From Thermotogales bacterium (lineage in GTDB: Bacteria; Thermotogota; Thermotogae; Petrotogales; Kosmotogaceae), in contig PWXG01000009.1 in the NCBI GenBank assembly GCA_003561215.1, forward strand, positions 1 to 38,653: a stretch of DNA of 38,653 bases. Direction: 5' to 3'. This document shows positions 15,258 to 24,408 of the stretch, in pieces (position 1 is the first letter of the stretch; every line of letters starts with the position of its first letter). Both the position numbers and the translations under genes were made by a program. The notes under the pieces are model-generated. The model was not told the origin of the DNA. It did not search any database and worked only from the letters and a program-made list of their open reading frames with translations.

Positions 15258-17012
15258 TCAGGCAAATTCATGAACCCATATCGAACGAGGTTCAACATAC
15301 GTTAGGCCATATTCAGCACTGTGCCCCAGCCAGTCTAGAGCACTGTCGGGGATAAGAACGCTTGTTGCGGTGGATCCAAGATTCACTACTGACAGGACTG
15401 AAGAGACTCCGGCGCCCCTTGCGCCAAAAATAAAGATATCGTTGTTCCCGTTCAAGAATACTCTCGTCTTCCTTCCCTTGAACGAAAACGCTTTCATGAG
15501 TATCTCCAGACCCTCCGGACCGACCAGGCTCATGTCGTCACTCTCCAAGAGCAGATTGTCGAGGATCCCGCAAGCAAGCGCAAACATTCTTGCCTCCGAA
15601 AGCGAGAGTTCAGCTTGCTGGCCCCGGAGTATGATGGTATCGGGGTCGTTTAGCCACAGCTTCCCATGCATGAATGATCTTGTCAGGGCGTTTCTCAGGC
15701 AGTGCCTGAAACTGGGGATCCCGTTGTCCGGAATGTCTTCATTCCAGGAAGGAGCAGTGTCCGCGCCGATTCTCATTGCGTCGACATGACCAACTGATGG
15801 CAGAAGAGGTGCCCCGCAACCGACGATGAACACATCTTCACCGAGAGCTTCTCTGATTATCCTGAGGCCTTTGACGTATGCTTCGACTGGTGTTGTATTC
15901 GGGATATGCCTCCTTCCCGGAATTGCCCCGCCAAAAAGGAAGTCGATCTTAACGTACTTAAAACCGGCATTTCTAAGAGCTAACATCGTCTCGGCAAGGA
16001 AGTCGGCGGCTTTTGGATTAGTTGGATCCAGCGAGTATATATTCTTTCCCCAATTTCGGTATGCGCGTTTTGGTTCTCCTTTTGCGTCCTTCACCAGCCA
16101 TTCCTTGTGCTCGGCAAAGACTCTAGAGGTCTCCGAGACGCTGAAAGGTGCTACCCAAATCCCCGGTTTCAAGCTCTTGCTCCGTATGTATGATGAAATG
16201 ACATCAAGCTGAGGGAATTTCTCGTTTGTCGTTGTCCACTCACCAATGTCTTTCTGATAGCCGTCATCAAGCTGTACCAGGCTGAAGGGGACGCCGTCTT
16301 TCTTTGCCAGGTCCGAGACCATTTCAGTGTTTTTCTGCAACTCGGACATGTCAATCTCTTCGAAGTAGTGATACCAGCTACACCACCCGATACCTTCAAA
16401 CGATTTGAACGATGGTCTCTTGTATTCGCTAATAAGAGTTGCGTATCTTTCCAGCATGGAGGGGAGCTCGTCACCCGAAATCACGACTACCGGCTCGAGG
16501 TGGATACCTGATCCCGGCTCCAGTGGTTTGCCAAAGAGTTCGACCCTTGCTTCAATACGTTCTTCCGACGTACTCCAGGCAAAATACGGATGAGAAACTG
16601 CGGAATCAAGAAAGCCGCAAACCACAGATCTGGATGCAACGAAGTAGTCACTCGGGAAAACGCCGGTCTGCAGGATTTCTGGTGTCGGTGTGAGATGATA
16701 AGGTGTTGTATCAGTCATTCTGGCAAAATCGAGCAGATCTTTCGTCTCTGGCTGTTCCATGTAAGCCTTGAAAGGCAGCCATGATTGCCAGGAATTATGA
16801 TAGACCGGTGGGTAAATCTCGAATATATCGAGTATGTCCAGACTTGATAGCTTGACTGTCTGAGAACCGGTATTCGATAGTGTCATGTGAATTTGCACCA
16901 GATCGCGTTCTTGGTGGATTTCGTAGTCAATCCTCAAATCTGCCCTGTTCACCGCAACCCTGTTTTCACCGAAAACCAGGGGCTTATCCCGCCCTGGAAG
17001 ATACAGTTTCAA
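15258..17012 (-). CDS. galA: GH36 alpha-galactosidase (GalA type)
   Basis: 584 aa, no signal peptide, so probably cytoplasmic. It releases terminal alpha-1,6-galactose from melibiose, raffinose or galactomannan fragments. An N-terminal beta-sandwich (about 1-195) is followed by a barrel beginning SFEGIGWCSWYHYFEEI. Nucleophile Asp357 lies in KIDFLFGGA and acid/base Asp418 in MRIGADTAPSW; the 61-residue spacing closely matches Thermotoga GalA. VGCGAPLLPSVG is also typical. The start is TTG 17012, 8 bases after GGAGG. It lies 13 bases after nrdG on the same strand, so it is probably co-transcribed with nrdD-nrdG. Confidence 0.95.
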   Translation of the reverse strand: MKLYLPGRDKPLVFGENRVAVNRADLRIDYEIHQERDLVQIHMTLSNTGSQTVKLSSLDILDIFEIYPPVYHNSWQSWLPFKAYMEQPETKDLLDFARMTDTTPYHLTPTPEILQTGVFPSDYFVASRSVVCGFLDSAVSHPYFAWSTSEERIEARVELFGKPLEPGSGIHLEPVVVISGDELPSMLERYATLISEYKRPSFKSFEGIGWCSWYHYFEEIDMSELQKNTEMVSDLAKKDGVPFSLVQLDDGYQKDIGEWTTTNEKFPQLDVISSYIRSKSLKPGIWVAPFSVSETSRVFAEHKEWLVKDAKGEPKRAYRNWGKNIYSLDPTNPKAADFLAETMLALRNAGFKYVKIDFLFGGAIPGRRHIPNTTPVEAYVKGLRIIREALGEDVFIVGCGAPLLPSVGHVDAMRIGADTAPSWNEDIPDNGIPSFRHCLRNALTRSFMHGKLWLNDPDTIILRGQQAELSLSEARMFALACGILDNLLLESDDMSLVGPEGLEILMKAFSFKGRKTRVFLNGNNDIFIFGARGAGVSSVLSVVNLGSTATSVLIPDSALDWLGHSAEYGLTYVEPRSIWVHEFA

Positions 17013-17025
17013 CTGATCCGCCTCC

Positions 17026-17676
17026 TCAAAGCCTTAGTCTTACTTCCCCAACACATCTGCGCAAGCCTTCACAGAACTCCTCAAGCATTTGTTTGTCACA
17101 TTGAGGTTTGCCGTTCAGGTAGCACTGTTGAATGGCGACCACGCTGGAACTATTGAGAATTGTGCAGTAATCATCGGGCTGGCTGGCATCAACGTAGTCC
17201 GGAAACATTGTTATCCTGATCTCGTGTTGGGGAAATCCGGCGGCTATTCTTATGGAGCACAACACAGTTTCCAGTTCAACAGCGGAAAAGCTCTTGTATT
17301 CAAGGCTCTTGAGATCTACCGCCACCATATCAACTGCGCCTATGACCTTTTCCAGAAAACCGGGATCACTACCGTTCGTGTCCAGCTTCAACAACATTGC
17401 AGGGAACCTCTTCTTCAGGGCAAATATGAATGATACAAGATCCTCGCCATGAAGAGTAGGTTCACCCCCGGTAATTACCACGGCATCAATAATCGCTTTT
17501 CTTTGGGTAATTTCTGCGAGTGCAGTTTCTCCTGCAAGAGTACCTTCTTGCATCTCTTTCAGCTCCGGGTTGTGGCAATAAGAACAGTCGAAATTACAGC
17601 CGGAGGTAAACAGAACCAGGGCTATCCTGCCCGGATAGTCCACCAGGCTCGTCTTTTTCAACCCTGCGAACTTCAT
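17026..17676 (-). CDS. nrdG: Anaerobic ribonucleotide reductase activating enzyme (radical SAM)
   Basis: 216 aa. It uses S-adenosylmethionine and a [4Fe-4S] cluster to place a glycyl radical on NrdD. The cluster motif CNFDCSYCHNP has Cys27, Cys31 and Cys34 (CxxxCxxC), and VVITGGEPTLH is the SAM-binding GGE motif. The N-terminus MKFAGLKKTSLVDYPG is characteristic of this branch, which fixes the start at ATG 17676 with AAAGGA upstream, even though this lies 83 bases inside the nrdD frame. The next gene is galA, 13 bases downstream. Confidence 0.93.
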   Translation of the reverse strand: MKFAGLKKTSLVDYPGRIALVLFTSGCNFDCSYCHNPELKEMQEGTLAGETALAEITQRKAIIDAVVITGGEPTLHGEDLVSFIFALKKRFPAMLLKLDTNGSDPGFLEKVIGAVDMVAVDLKSLEYKSFSAVELETVLCSIRIAAGFPQHEIRITMFPDYVDASQPDDYCTILNSSSVVAIQQCYLNGKPQCDKQMLEEFCEGLRRCVGEVRLRL

Positions 17677-19747
17677 CAATTCTGTTCCTTTCGATTCTAT
17701 AAGTCTTTCTCGATCTGAATTCCTCCTGCTTGCCGACATTCCAGTTCTGTACGGGTCTGTAATAACCCGTTACCCTGGAGTAGATTTCTGTTTGCATTCC
17801 GCATGTCGGACACTCCCGCTGTTCACCCTGAAGGTAGCCATGATTGACACAGACTGAGTATGTCGGGGAAATGGTGAAATAGGGTATTCTGTAACTGGTT
17901 GCAACCTTCTTCACCAACGCCCGGGTTGTCTCCCAATCGCTCACCTTTTCGCCAAGGAAGGCGTGAAAAACCGTTCCGCCCGTGTACTTCTGCTGAAACT
18001 CTTCCTGCAGATCAAGAGCGTCGAATATGTCGTCTGTGAAGTTCACCGGAAGATGGGAAGAATTGGTGTAGAAGGGAACCTCTTCGCCTGCTGTCCTTAT
18101 ACCCGGGAATCTTGCCTTATCGATTTTTGCAAGTCTGTAAGCAGTTGATTCTGCAGGAGTTGCTTCAAGATTGTACAGATTTCCCGTCTTCTCCTGGAAT
18201 TCTGCGATCTTCTCGCGCAAGAAGTCCAGCGTTTTGAGAGTAAAACCGTGAGCTTTCTCCTGAGAAAGCGGTTCCTGTATCCAGCGCGCATTGACAGTGG
18301 TCTCATTCATTCCTACTACACCGATCGTAGAGAAGTGATTGTCGAAGTTCTCGAGGTAACTCCTTGTGTATGGATAGAGCCCCTGCTCGTTGAGCTTTTC
18401 CACGACTTCCCGCTTGACTTCAAGGCTCCTGCTTGCAATTCCTGCAATTCGTTCCAGCCGAATGAAAAACTCCTCTTCATTCTCACTCAGATAAGCAATT
18501 CTGGGAAGATTCAACGTAACGACGCCTATTGAGCCTGTGAACTCGTCAGAGCCGAACAGGCCGCCGCCCCTGCGCCGCAACTCTCTCCTATCCAGCTGGA
18601 GTCGACAGCACATACTGCGCACATCGTCAGGTTTGAGATCCGTGTTCAGGAAGTTCTGAAAATATGGGGCTCCGTACTTGGCTGTTATGCCAAAGAGAAG
18701 CTTCGCGTTTTCGTTGTTCCAGTCGAACTCCCTGGTGATGTTATAGGTGGGAATCGGATACTGAAATCCTCGACCGCTAGCATCTCCCTCGTCCAGAATC
18801 TCGAGAAACGCTTGATTTATCATGTTCATTTCCTGCTGGCAATCTCCATATGTGAAGTCTGCTTCCTTGCCTCCCACAAGAGCCTTCTGAGAAGTCAGAT
18901 TCTGTGGAACCGTCCAGTCGAGGGTGATGTTTGTGAAGGGTGCCTGGGTCCCCCATCTGGAAGGTGTATTGACTCCGAATACGAATGATTGGATATTCTG
19001 CTTTACCTGCTTAAACGAAAGTTTGTCAATCTTTACGAAAGGGGCCAGATAGGTATCAAAAGAAGAGAAAGACTGTGCACCTGCCCATTCGTTTTGAAGA
19101 ATGCCCAGGAAATTCACCATCTGATTCACAAGCGTCGAAAGATGCCTTGCCGGCGAAGAGGAAACTTTACCGGTGACCCCGCCAAGGCCTCGTTCAATCA
19201 GCTGCCTCAGGCTCCATCCCGCGCAATATCCAGACAACATGGACAGATCGTGTATGTGGAAATCGCCGTCGCGATGAGCTCTGCCGATTTGCTCGTCGTA
19301 GATCTCGCTTAGCCAGTAGTTTGCGGTAACCGTGCCACTGTTGTGGAGTATAAGACCACCGATGGAGTATGTCACAGTGCTGTTCTCTTTGATTCGCCAG
19401 TCCAGATGATTCAGGTAGCTGTTGACAGTCTCGGAGAAGTCCAGCATGGACGAATGTAGATCGCGTATTTTCTCCCGCTGTTTTCTGTACAGAATGTATG
19501 CCTTGGCGACATCGAAGAATCCGAGCGTCTCAAGCGTTCTTTCCACAGAGTCCTGAATGTCTTCTATGTAGATGACCCCGTCCTTGATTTTCGGTTGGAA
19601 GTCTGCCACTACTCTTAATGCGAGTCGCTCGAGAATATCGGGAGTGCAGGCCGAATAAGTGGCTTCAAAAGCCTTTTCCATTGCGTTTGTAATCTTGGAA
19701 AGATCGAAATCGGTAATTTGTTTGTTTCTCTTCCTTACCCTCAGCAT
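17594..19747 (-). CDS. nrdD: Anaerobic (class III) ribonucleoside-triphosphate reductase
   Basis: 717 aa. It reduces ribonucleoside triphosphates to dNTPs without oxygen, using a glycyl radical. An N-terminal ATP-cone (about 1-95, beginning VRKRNKQITDFDLSKI) allows allosteric control. The glycyl-radical site is Gly661 in RVTGYYRP, preceded by a probable zinc site of Cys633, His636, Cys646 and Cys649 (CVNH and CPTC). The catalytic core includes GSIGVVTLNLPRIAY and GLYPYTRSYL. Start ATG 19747 is preferred because GGGAGGGG lies 4 bases upstream. The C-terminus runs about 30 residues past the usual end and overlaps nrdG. Two NrdR-like boxes flank the promoter. Confidence 0.96.
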   Translation of the reverse strand: MLRVRKRNKQITDFDLSKITNAMEKAFEATYSACTPDILERLALRVVADFQPKIKDGVIYIEDIQDSVERTLETLGFFDVAKAYILYRKQREKIRDLHSSMLDFSETVNSYLNHLDWRIKENSTVTYSIGGLILHNSGTVTANYWLSEIYDEQIGRAHRDGDFHIHDLSMLSGYCAGWSLRQLIERGLGGVTGKVSSSPARHLSTLVNQMVNFLGILQNEWAGAQSFSSFDTYLAPFVKIDKLSFKQVKQNIQSFVFGVNTPSRWGTQAPFTNITLDWTVPQNLTSQKALVGGKEADFTYGDCQQEMNMINQAFLEILDEGDASGRGFQYPIPTYNITREFDWNNENAKLLFGITAKYGAPYFQNFLNTDLKPDDVRSMCCRLQLDRRELRRRGGGLFGSDEFTGSIGVVTLNLPRIAYLSENEEEFFIRLERIAGIASRSLEVKREVVEKLNEQGLYPYTRSYLENFDNHFSTIGVVGMNETTVNARWIQEPLSQEKAHGFTLKTLDFLREKIAEFQEKTGNLYNLEATPAESTAYRLAKIDKARFPGIRTAGEEVPFYTNSSHLPVNFTDDIFDALDLQEEFQQKYTGGTVFHAFLGEKVSDWETTRALVKKVATSYRIPYFTISPTYSVCVNHGYLQGEQRECPTCGMQTEIYSRVTGYYRPVQNWNVGKQEEFRSRKTYRIERNRIDEVRRVEKDEPGGLSGQDSPGSVYLRL

Positions 19748-19770
19748 ATAACCCCTCCCAGAAGTAAAGT

Positions 19771-19786
19771 ACACAATAAATGGTTG
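19771..19786. promoter_or_regulatory. NrdR-like operator, proximal box
   Basis: acacaataaatggttg matches 12 of 16 positions of the NrdR box consensus acaCwAtATaTwGtgt, with the first half-site perfect. It lies about 8 bases downstream of the proposed -10, over the likely transcription start. Its start is 30 bases from the second box, close to three helical turns, as expected for paired NrdR sites. Confidence 0.65.
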
Positions 19787-19794
19787 CAGAGAAT

Positions 19795-19822
19795 ATTCTA
19801 ACACAAAATGTAGTGGTTACAA
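19795..19822 (-). promoter_or_regulatory. Proposed nrdD-nrdG-galA promoter
   Basis: On the minus strand TTGTAA (plus 19817-19822, 4 of 6 to consensus) and TAGAAT (19795-19800, 5 of 6) are separated by 16 bases. The leader would be about 40 nucleotides to ATG 19747. The overlap with two NrdR-like boxes raises confidence in the call. Confidence 0.55.
19801..19816. promoter_or_regulatory. NrdR-like operator, distal box
   Basis: acacaaaatgtagtgg matches 13 of 16 positions of the NrdR consensus, keeping CAC-8-GTG. It exactly fills the 16-base spacer between the proposed -35 and -10 of nrdD, so binding should block RNA polymerase. NrdR is an ATP/dATP-sensing zinc repressor of ribonucleotide reductase genes; the nrdR gene itself is not in this window. 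Confidence 0.72.
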
Positions 19823-19899
19823 AGCTTTTTCCAGAGATTTTCTGCTGATGATAGAGATGCGAAAAGAAGGTGCAAGAAGCTGATCATTGTTGAACGGGT

Positions 19900-20439
19900 T
19901 CATCTGCGCACAATGAACTCGCCTAGTCGTTTCTCCCCCATAAGCTTCGCCATCTTGATGAAAGCTTTCGCTGTTACCAGGGCATCTCCCAGCGCCCTGT
20001 GCCTGTCGGCGCTGAGAATTCCCAAACGTGCGAGGAGGATGTCAAGATTATGCCGACCTCTGAACATGGCTCTGGAAAGGGCTATTGTATCGATGAAGGG
20101 GTTGTCGAAACAACCGAGTCCGCAGCGCCTGCTGAAGAAATCAAGAAATGAGAGATCGAAGGGAGCATTGTGCATTACCATGATGCGGTCTCCCACAAAA
20201 GAGATAAACCGGACGATCACTTCCTTGACGTCTGGTTTATTGCTGACCATGTCCCTGGAAATACCTGTGAACCTGGTTATGAATACCGGTATATGCGAAT
20301 TGGGGCAGATCAACTCAGAGAAGAAGGAGTTTTCGTCGATTTCCCAGTCCTTGACCACTACTGCCCCGATTTCGAGGAGCTCTGCTCCCTTTTCGGGACA
20401 CATTCCCGTTGTCTCTGTATCCACCACAATGAATTCCAT
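19900..20439 (-). CDS. DEDDh 3'-5' exonuclease (DNA polymerase III epsilon-like)
   Basis: 179 aa, a single RNase T/epsilon-type exonuclease domain. Metal ligands are visible: Asp7 and Glu9 in VVDTETTG, Asp95 in HNAPFDLSFL, and His147 with Asp152 in HRALGDA. This is the DEDDh pattern of proofreading and DNA-processing exonucleases. It stands alone rather than fused to PolC or DinG. A polymerase proofreading subunit or a repair nuclease are both possible. It begins one base after the M20 gene stop, so the two are coupled. Confidence 0.9.
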   Translation of the reverse strand: MEFIVVDTETTGMCPEKGAELLEIGAVVVKDWEIDENSFFSELICPNSHIPVFITRFTGISRDMVSNKPDVKEVIVRFISFVGDRIMVMHNAPFDLSFLDFFSRRCGLGCFDNPFIDTIALSRAMFRGRHNLDILLARLGILSADRHRALGDALVTAKAFIKMAKLMGEKRLGEFIVRR

Positions 20440-20440
20440 C

Positions 20441-21562
20441 TTATGAGAACCTGGCTAACAACCGGTACATTGTCTCAACACCTATTTCAATGCATCCGTG
20501 ATCGGGAAGAAATCTGGGAGTGTGCAGATTCTCTTTCATATCTTCGTTTGAGCATCCCAGCCAGAATAAACCTGCAGGATAGCGTTGTGCGAAGAAACCA
20601 AAATCCTCCCCGGTGAACGTAGTTCCGCACGCAATGTAGTTGTACCCGAGCTCTGTGACTGTATTCTGGATTTCCTTGACGACTGCAGAGTCGTTGTCTA
20701 CTTCTGGATACATCGCCCCATATTCTACCCTGAAGTCCACGTCCCAGACTGAACCCAATCGCTCTGAAAGCTTTTCGATCGTATCCATTATGAGACGTTT
20801 TGTTTTTTCGCTCAGAGCCCTGAACGTTCCTTCAACCACGGCTCTTCCGGCAACGATGTTTCTGCGACTTCCTGCTATGAGTTTTCCAATAGTATAGACA
20901 AAGCGGTCTTCCTCTGCAACGACTCTTGAAAGCATTTCATAGCTTGTTTTCACAAAATCAGAAGCTGGAAGAATTGCGTCCCTACCTCTGTGTGGAAAAG
21001 CCCCATGAGCCTCTTTTCCCTCGAAGATGACATCAAACTCTGTTGCGTTTCCGAATATTGCCCCTGCTGTTGAAGCGATTGTTCCTACGGAATAGTCAGG
21101 ATTTACGTGGAGTGCTAGAGCAGATCCAATGTCGAAGTCTTCCAGCACTCCGGATCGCAAGATTGGTTGTGCTCCACCAGGGCCTTCCTCCGCAGGTTGA
21201 AACAGGAAGATCGCGTTGAGGCAAGGTTGAAGCTCAACGACTCTAGCAATCACCCCGGCAAGAACTGTCATATGAACGTCGTGACCGCAAGCATGCATCC
21301 ATCCAGGGATTCTGGAGCAGTAGCTAACGCCGGTCTCCTCTTCAAGGGGAAGTCCGTCCATATCAGCCCTGAGTAACACAAAGGGGGTATCCGAGTTATG
21401 ATAAACGAATATCAGCCCCGTGTCCGGTGCATCAAGTCTCTCAATCTTCTTCAGGGGAAGTGACTCGACAAACCTGAGGAGCTCTTCCCTGGTCCTGTGC
21501 TCCTCCATACCGGGCTCAGGAAACATATGGAGCGTTTCTCTCAGCACTTTGAGTGTGGACAT
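20441..21562 (-). CDS. M20D amidohydrolase (N-acyl-amino-acid or N-acetyldiaminopimelate deacetylase-like)
   Basis: 373 aa cytoplasmic dinuclear metallohydrolase of the M20D group. Motifs are LLRADMDGLPL, MHACGHDVHM (metal ligands Cys/His), FLFQPAEEGPGGA (catalytic and ligand Glu pair), HAAFPH-like AHGAFPHRG and the C-terminal FTGEDFGFF. Members remove acyl groups from amino acids: N-acetyldiaminopimelate in lysine synthesis, hippurate or IAA-amino acids. The substrate cannot be decided, and no lysine genes are adjacent. GGAGG lies 8 bases before ATG 21562. First gene of a two-gene unit with the exonuclease. Confidence 0.9.
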   Translation of the reverse strand: MSTLKVLRETLHMFPEPGMEEHRTREELLRFVESLPLKKIERLDAPDTGLIFVYHNSDTPFVLLRADMDGLPLEEETGVSYCSRIPGWMHACGHDVHMTVLAGVIARVVELQPCLNAIFLFQPAEEGPGGAQPILRSGVLEDFDIGSALALHVNPDYSVGTIASTAGAIFGNATEFDVIFEGKEAHGAFPHRGRDAILPASDFVKTSYEMLSRVVAEEDRFVYTIGKLIAGSRRNIVAGRAVVEGTFRALSEKTKRLIMDTIEKLSERLGSVWDVDFRVEYGAMYPEVDNDSAVVKEIQNTVTELGYNYIACGTTFTGEDFGFFAQRYPAGLFWLGCSNEDMKENLHTPRFLPDHGCIEIGVETMYRLLARFS

Positions 21563-21594
21563 CTGTGCTTCCTCCTCGTCTCTAGTCTATAGAG

Positions 21595-21600
21595 TATAAT
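21595..21600 (+). promoter_or_regulatory. Candidate -10 element for the 21619-27834 operon
   Basis: A perfect TATAAT in the 56-base gap between divergent genes, 18 bases before the proposed TTG start at 21619. No convincing -35 is found 16-18 bases upstream, so this is tentative. Confidence 0.35.
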
Positions 21601-21618
21601 AGCCTAGAGGTGGCTAAA

Positions 21619-21891
21619 TTGGAAAACTGCCAGACGGACAAAGTAGAAAACACGCTGGAGAGCTTCAAACGTGCTCTCGATTCTGCCATCTGCAAAGCCC
21701 CGATAAGAAGCGGCAACAGGATCTATCTGACCGACCTTTGGATCATTACATCGATTCCGGAAGAGATGATTATCGAGCTTCTTGCGAGTAACCAGTTCAG
21801 GCTTCCGGAGGAGGCTGTAGCAATTGTTGACGACAGACGAAAGCACAAAAGAGTCCTCTGCGAGGCAGAAAGCCAGGGTGGCGATCAGTGA
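21619..21891 (+). CDS. Hypothetical protein (90 aa), first gene of the DUF362-glpK-lon operon
   Basis: I do not recognise a family. The start is probably TTG 21619, 5 bases after AGAGGTGG; GTG 21610 is an alternative but overlaps that site. The protein looks soluble and mostly helical, with a segment [18 protein letters not shown] in the middle and a charged C-terminus (DDRRKHKR). It overlaps the DUF362 gene by up to 68 bases in another frame. Position behind a TATAAT and the good ribosome site support a real gene. Confidence 0.6.
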   Translation: MENCQTDKVENTLESFKRALDSAICKAPIRSGNRIYLTDLWIITSIPEEMIIELLASNQFRLPEEAVAIVDDRRKHKRVLCEAESQGGDQ

Positions 21892-22951
21892 ATGCCGGTC
21901 TTACCGGGATTCAAGACAAGCAATAGAGAAGCTCTTCTCTTTGATCAAGGCCCACAGCCTGTTTAAGGCTGGGGACAAGGTTCTTGTCAAACCCAACCTT
22001 CTTGCTGCAAGATCCCCCGAAGAAGCTGTAACAACGCATCCCTCGATTGTTGATGCGGTCCTGTCGCTTCTTCTTGATCTGAGGGCAAAACCTGTCCTTG
22101 GAGACAGCCCCGCGAGCGGGAAGACTCTCTATGTAGCAAGAGTAGCAGGTATAGAATCGGTCTGCAAGAAATACAATGTGCCTGTTGTCGGATTTGACGA
22201 AGGCGTTCAAGTGCGTTCGAAAGAAGGAGTCTACCGACGTTTTGTTGTTGCTCGTGAAGTCCTTGAAGCTGAATCGATGATAAACCTGCCGAAACTGAAG
22301 ACACATTCCCAAATGACTATAACGTTGGCAGTGAAGAACACTTTTGGCTGCATCGTAGGTTCAGCAAAACAGAAGTGGCACTTCAGAGCGAAAGATAGAA
22401 ACGCGTTTGCAGATATGTTGATTGATTTGCACAGGGTGATCGCTCCTTCTTTGAACATACTCGATGCTGTTATCGGAATGGACGGCAACGGTCCTTCAAA
22501 TGGCAGGATAATCTCTCCCGGGTTTGTTGCTGGATCAAGAGACGGCTTTGCCCTTGACGATAGTATCATCCGCATGTTGAAAATCAGCCCGCGCTTTGTT
22601 CCAGTTGCTTCAAGGGCTATCAGGAGGGGAATTGTACCTTACTATGATGTTGTGGGAGATCCCATGACTTATGGACAGCGATTCACTCTGCCAGCTACTG
22701 CACCTTTGACATTTGTTCCTTTCGGCAGGTTATTGAGAAGACTTGCTACGAAATTTCCCTCGATTTCCGCAAGCAGATGCAGGCGTTGCGGACTATGTGA
22801 GAGCCATTGTCCGGCCGATGCCATATCAGTGGACAACGGTGCCATAGATTACAAAAAGTGTATTACGTGTTATGTTTGTCAGGAAGTCTGTCCTTATGAT
22901 GCTGTAGTATTCAGAAGAATACTCCTGGGCAGAGGGGGGAAAAAGCGTTGA
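21824..22951 (+). CDS. DUF362 protein with C-terminal 2[4Fe-4S] ferredoxin domain
   Basis: 375 aa. The DUF362 domain (about 15-290) shows [28 protein letters not shown] and a glycine-rich [11 protein letters not shown] ferredoxin domain follows with two clusters: [12 protein letters not shown] and [15 protein letters not shown]362 proteins are widespread in anaerobes, and their reaction is unknown; electron transfer is implied by the clusters. TTG 21824 is chosen because GGAGGAGG lies 9 bases upstream, although it overlaps the preceding gene; GTG 21878 is an alternative that still keeps the first strand (VAISECRSY). The stop overlaps the glpK start by 4 bases. Confidence 0.87.
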   Translation: MLTTDESTKESSARQKARVAISECRSYRDSRQAIEKLFSLIKAHSLFKAGDKVLVKPNLLAARSPEEAVTTHPSIVDAVLSLLLDLRAKPVLGDSPASGKTLYVARVAGIESVCKKYNVPVVGFDEGVQVRSKEGVYRRFVVAREVLEAESMINLPKLKTHSQMTITLAVKNTFGCIVGSAKQKWHFRAKDRNAFADMLIDLHRVIAPSLNILDAVIGMDGNGPSNGRIISPGFVAGSRDGFALDDSIIRMLKISPRFVPVASRAIRRGIVPYYDVVGDPMTYGQRFTLPATAPLTFVPFGRLLRRLATKFPSISASRCRRCGLCESHCPADAISVDNGAIDYKKCITCYVCQEVCPYDAVVFRRILLGRGGKKR

Positions 22952-24408
22952 GCTTCATTCTTGCTGTCGATCAGGGGACAAGCAGTACAAAAGCGATAAT
23001 ATTCAACGAGAACTTCTTTGAAGTGGCTTCGGCACAGCAGGAGTTCCAGCAAATATATCCGAAGGCTGGGTGGGTCGAGCATAACCCTTATGACCTGGTG
23101 CAAACAACAATGAACGTAATTGAGCGTGCAGTCAATGAAGCAGGTCTTTTCTACAAAGATATCAAGGCCATCGGAATCACGAATCAGCGAGAGACTGTAG
23201 TGGCATGGGATGCTGAGTCGGGCAGACCTCTTCATAACGCCATAGTCTGGCAGTGCAGGAGGACTTCGGCACGAGCGAAAGAATTGCGCGACGGGAATCT
23301 CCAGCTAATCCATCCTCGAACAGGACTCGTGCCTGATCCGTACTTTTCCGCAACGAAGATGGAATGGCTCCTGGAGAATGCTCCAGAAGTCAGGGATGCA
23401 GCAGCAAGGAAGAGGCTTCGTTTTGGAACTGTTGACACATGGCTTATCTGGAATCTGTGTCGGCAGAAGACCTTTGTTACGGATATGAGTAACGCCTCGA
23501 GGACGATGCTTTACAATATCACCGAAAAAACCTGGGATAGAGATCTTGTGGAGTTTTTCGGTATTCCGTACGAATCGTTGCCGGAAGTTGTTTCATCGTC
23601 GAAGGTGGTCGGAGAATCCGTATATGGTCCCCCTGTGGCAGGCATTGCCGGAGATCAACAGGCATCTCTGTTTGGTCAGACTGCCTTTGAGCCTGGAGAT
23701 ACAAAATGCACCTACGGCACGGGCTCCTTCATACTGATGAACACCGGAACAACACCCTGCTTTTCCAGTAACGGACTGCTGACAACGATCGCCTGGGAAT
23801 TGGATGAAAAGACCTGCTATGCTGTCGAAGGATCGATTTTCGCAACCGGCGCGTTGATCAGCTGGCTGAAAGACGAGATGGGACTGATCTCTTCTCCTGA
23901 AGAGACCGAAACACTGGCAAGCAGTGTTGAAGACAGTAATGGGGCTTTCTTTGCGGGAGCGCTGACAGGGCTGGGGGCTCCATATTGGGATCCATCTGCG
24001 AGAGGTTTGCTCATAGGGATTACCAGGGGAACGACGCGCGCGCACATTGTAAGAGCCGTTCTGGATTACATTGTGTTCAGGACCAGAGAACTCGTGGAAC
24101 TCATGATAAGGGATACGGGCATAGAGGTGAAGAGGTTGCTCGTTGATGGCGGCGTTACCAAGAACAACTTCTTGATGCAACTACAGGCAGATGTTCTGGG
24201 TGTCGATGTAGACAGATCGACGATCAGAGAGACAACAGCGCTTGGAGCCGCGATGCTCGCCGGCTTGGGCCTGGGGTTGTGGAGTATCGATGAGCTTAGG
24301 GGCAAGAGAAGAAGCCAGCGAATGTTTTCTCCGGGAGCGAAGCGCTGGGATTCGGAGTATAGAAGATGGAAAGAAGCACTCAGAAGGTCTATGAACTGGG
24401 TGCAGTAA
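22948..24408 (+). CDS. glpK: Glycerol kinase
   Basis: 486 aa FGGY-family kinase. It phosphorylates glycerol to glycerol 3-phosphate with ATP in the cytoplasm. The N-terminal phosphate loop is [14 protein letters not shown]. Glycerol-contacting Arg81-Glu82 are in [11 protein letters not shown], and [17 protein letters not shown] and [13 protein letters not shown] are typical of GlpK rather than xylulokinase. The second half has [12 protein letters not shown] and [15 protein letters not shown]. Start is TTG 22948, 8 bases after GGGGGG, overlapping the DUF362 stop (TTGA). No glpF or glpD is present. It leads into tsaE with a 43-base overlap. Confidence 0.95.
   Translation: MSFILAVDQGTSSTKAIIFNENFFEVASAQQEFQQIYPKAGWVEHNPYDLVQTTMNVIERAVNEAGLFYKDIKAIGITNQRETVVAWDAESGRPLHNAIVWQCRRTSARAKELRDGNLQLIHPRTGLVPDPYFSATKMEWLLENAPEVRDAAARKRLRFGTVDTWLIWNLCRQKTFVTDMSNASRTMLYNITEKTWDRDLVEFFGIPYESLPEVVSSSKVVGESVYGPPVAGIAGDQQASLFGQTAFEPGDTKCTYGTGSFILMNTGTTPCFSSNGLLTTIAWELDEKTCYAVEGSIFATGALISWLKDEMGLISSPEETETLASSVEDSNGAFFAGALTGLGAPYWDPSARGLLIGITRGTTRAHIVRAVLDYIVFRTRELVELMIRDTGIEVKRLLVDGGVTKNNFLMQLQADVLGVDVDRSTIRETTALGAAMLAGLGLGLWSIDELRGKRRSQRMFSPGAKRWDSEYRRWKEALRRSMNWVQ

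Noticed and set aside
23593-24180. 195-aa minus-strand frame inside glpK
   Set aside because: Antisense to a fully conserved glycerol kinase; no start signal and no family features.
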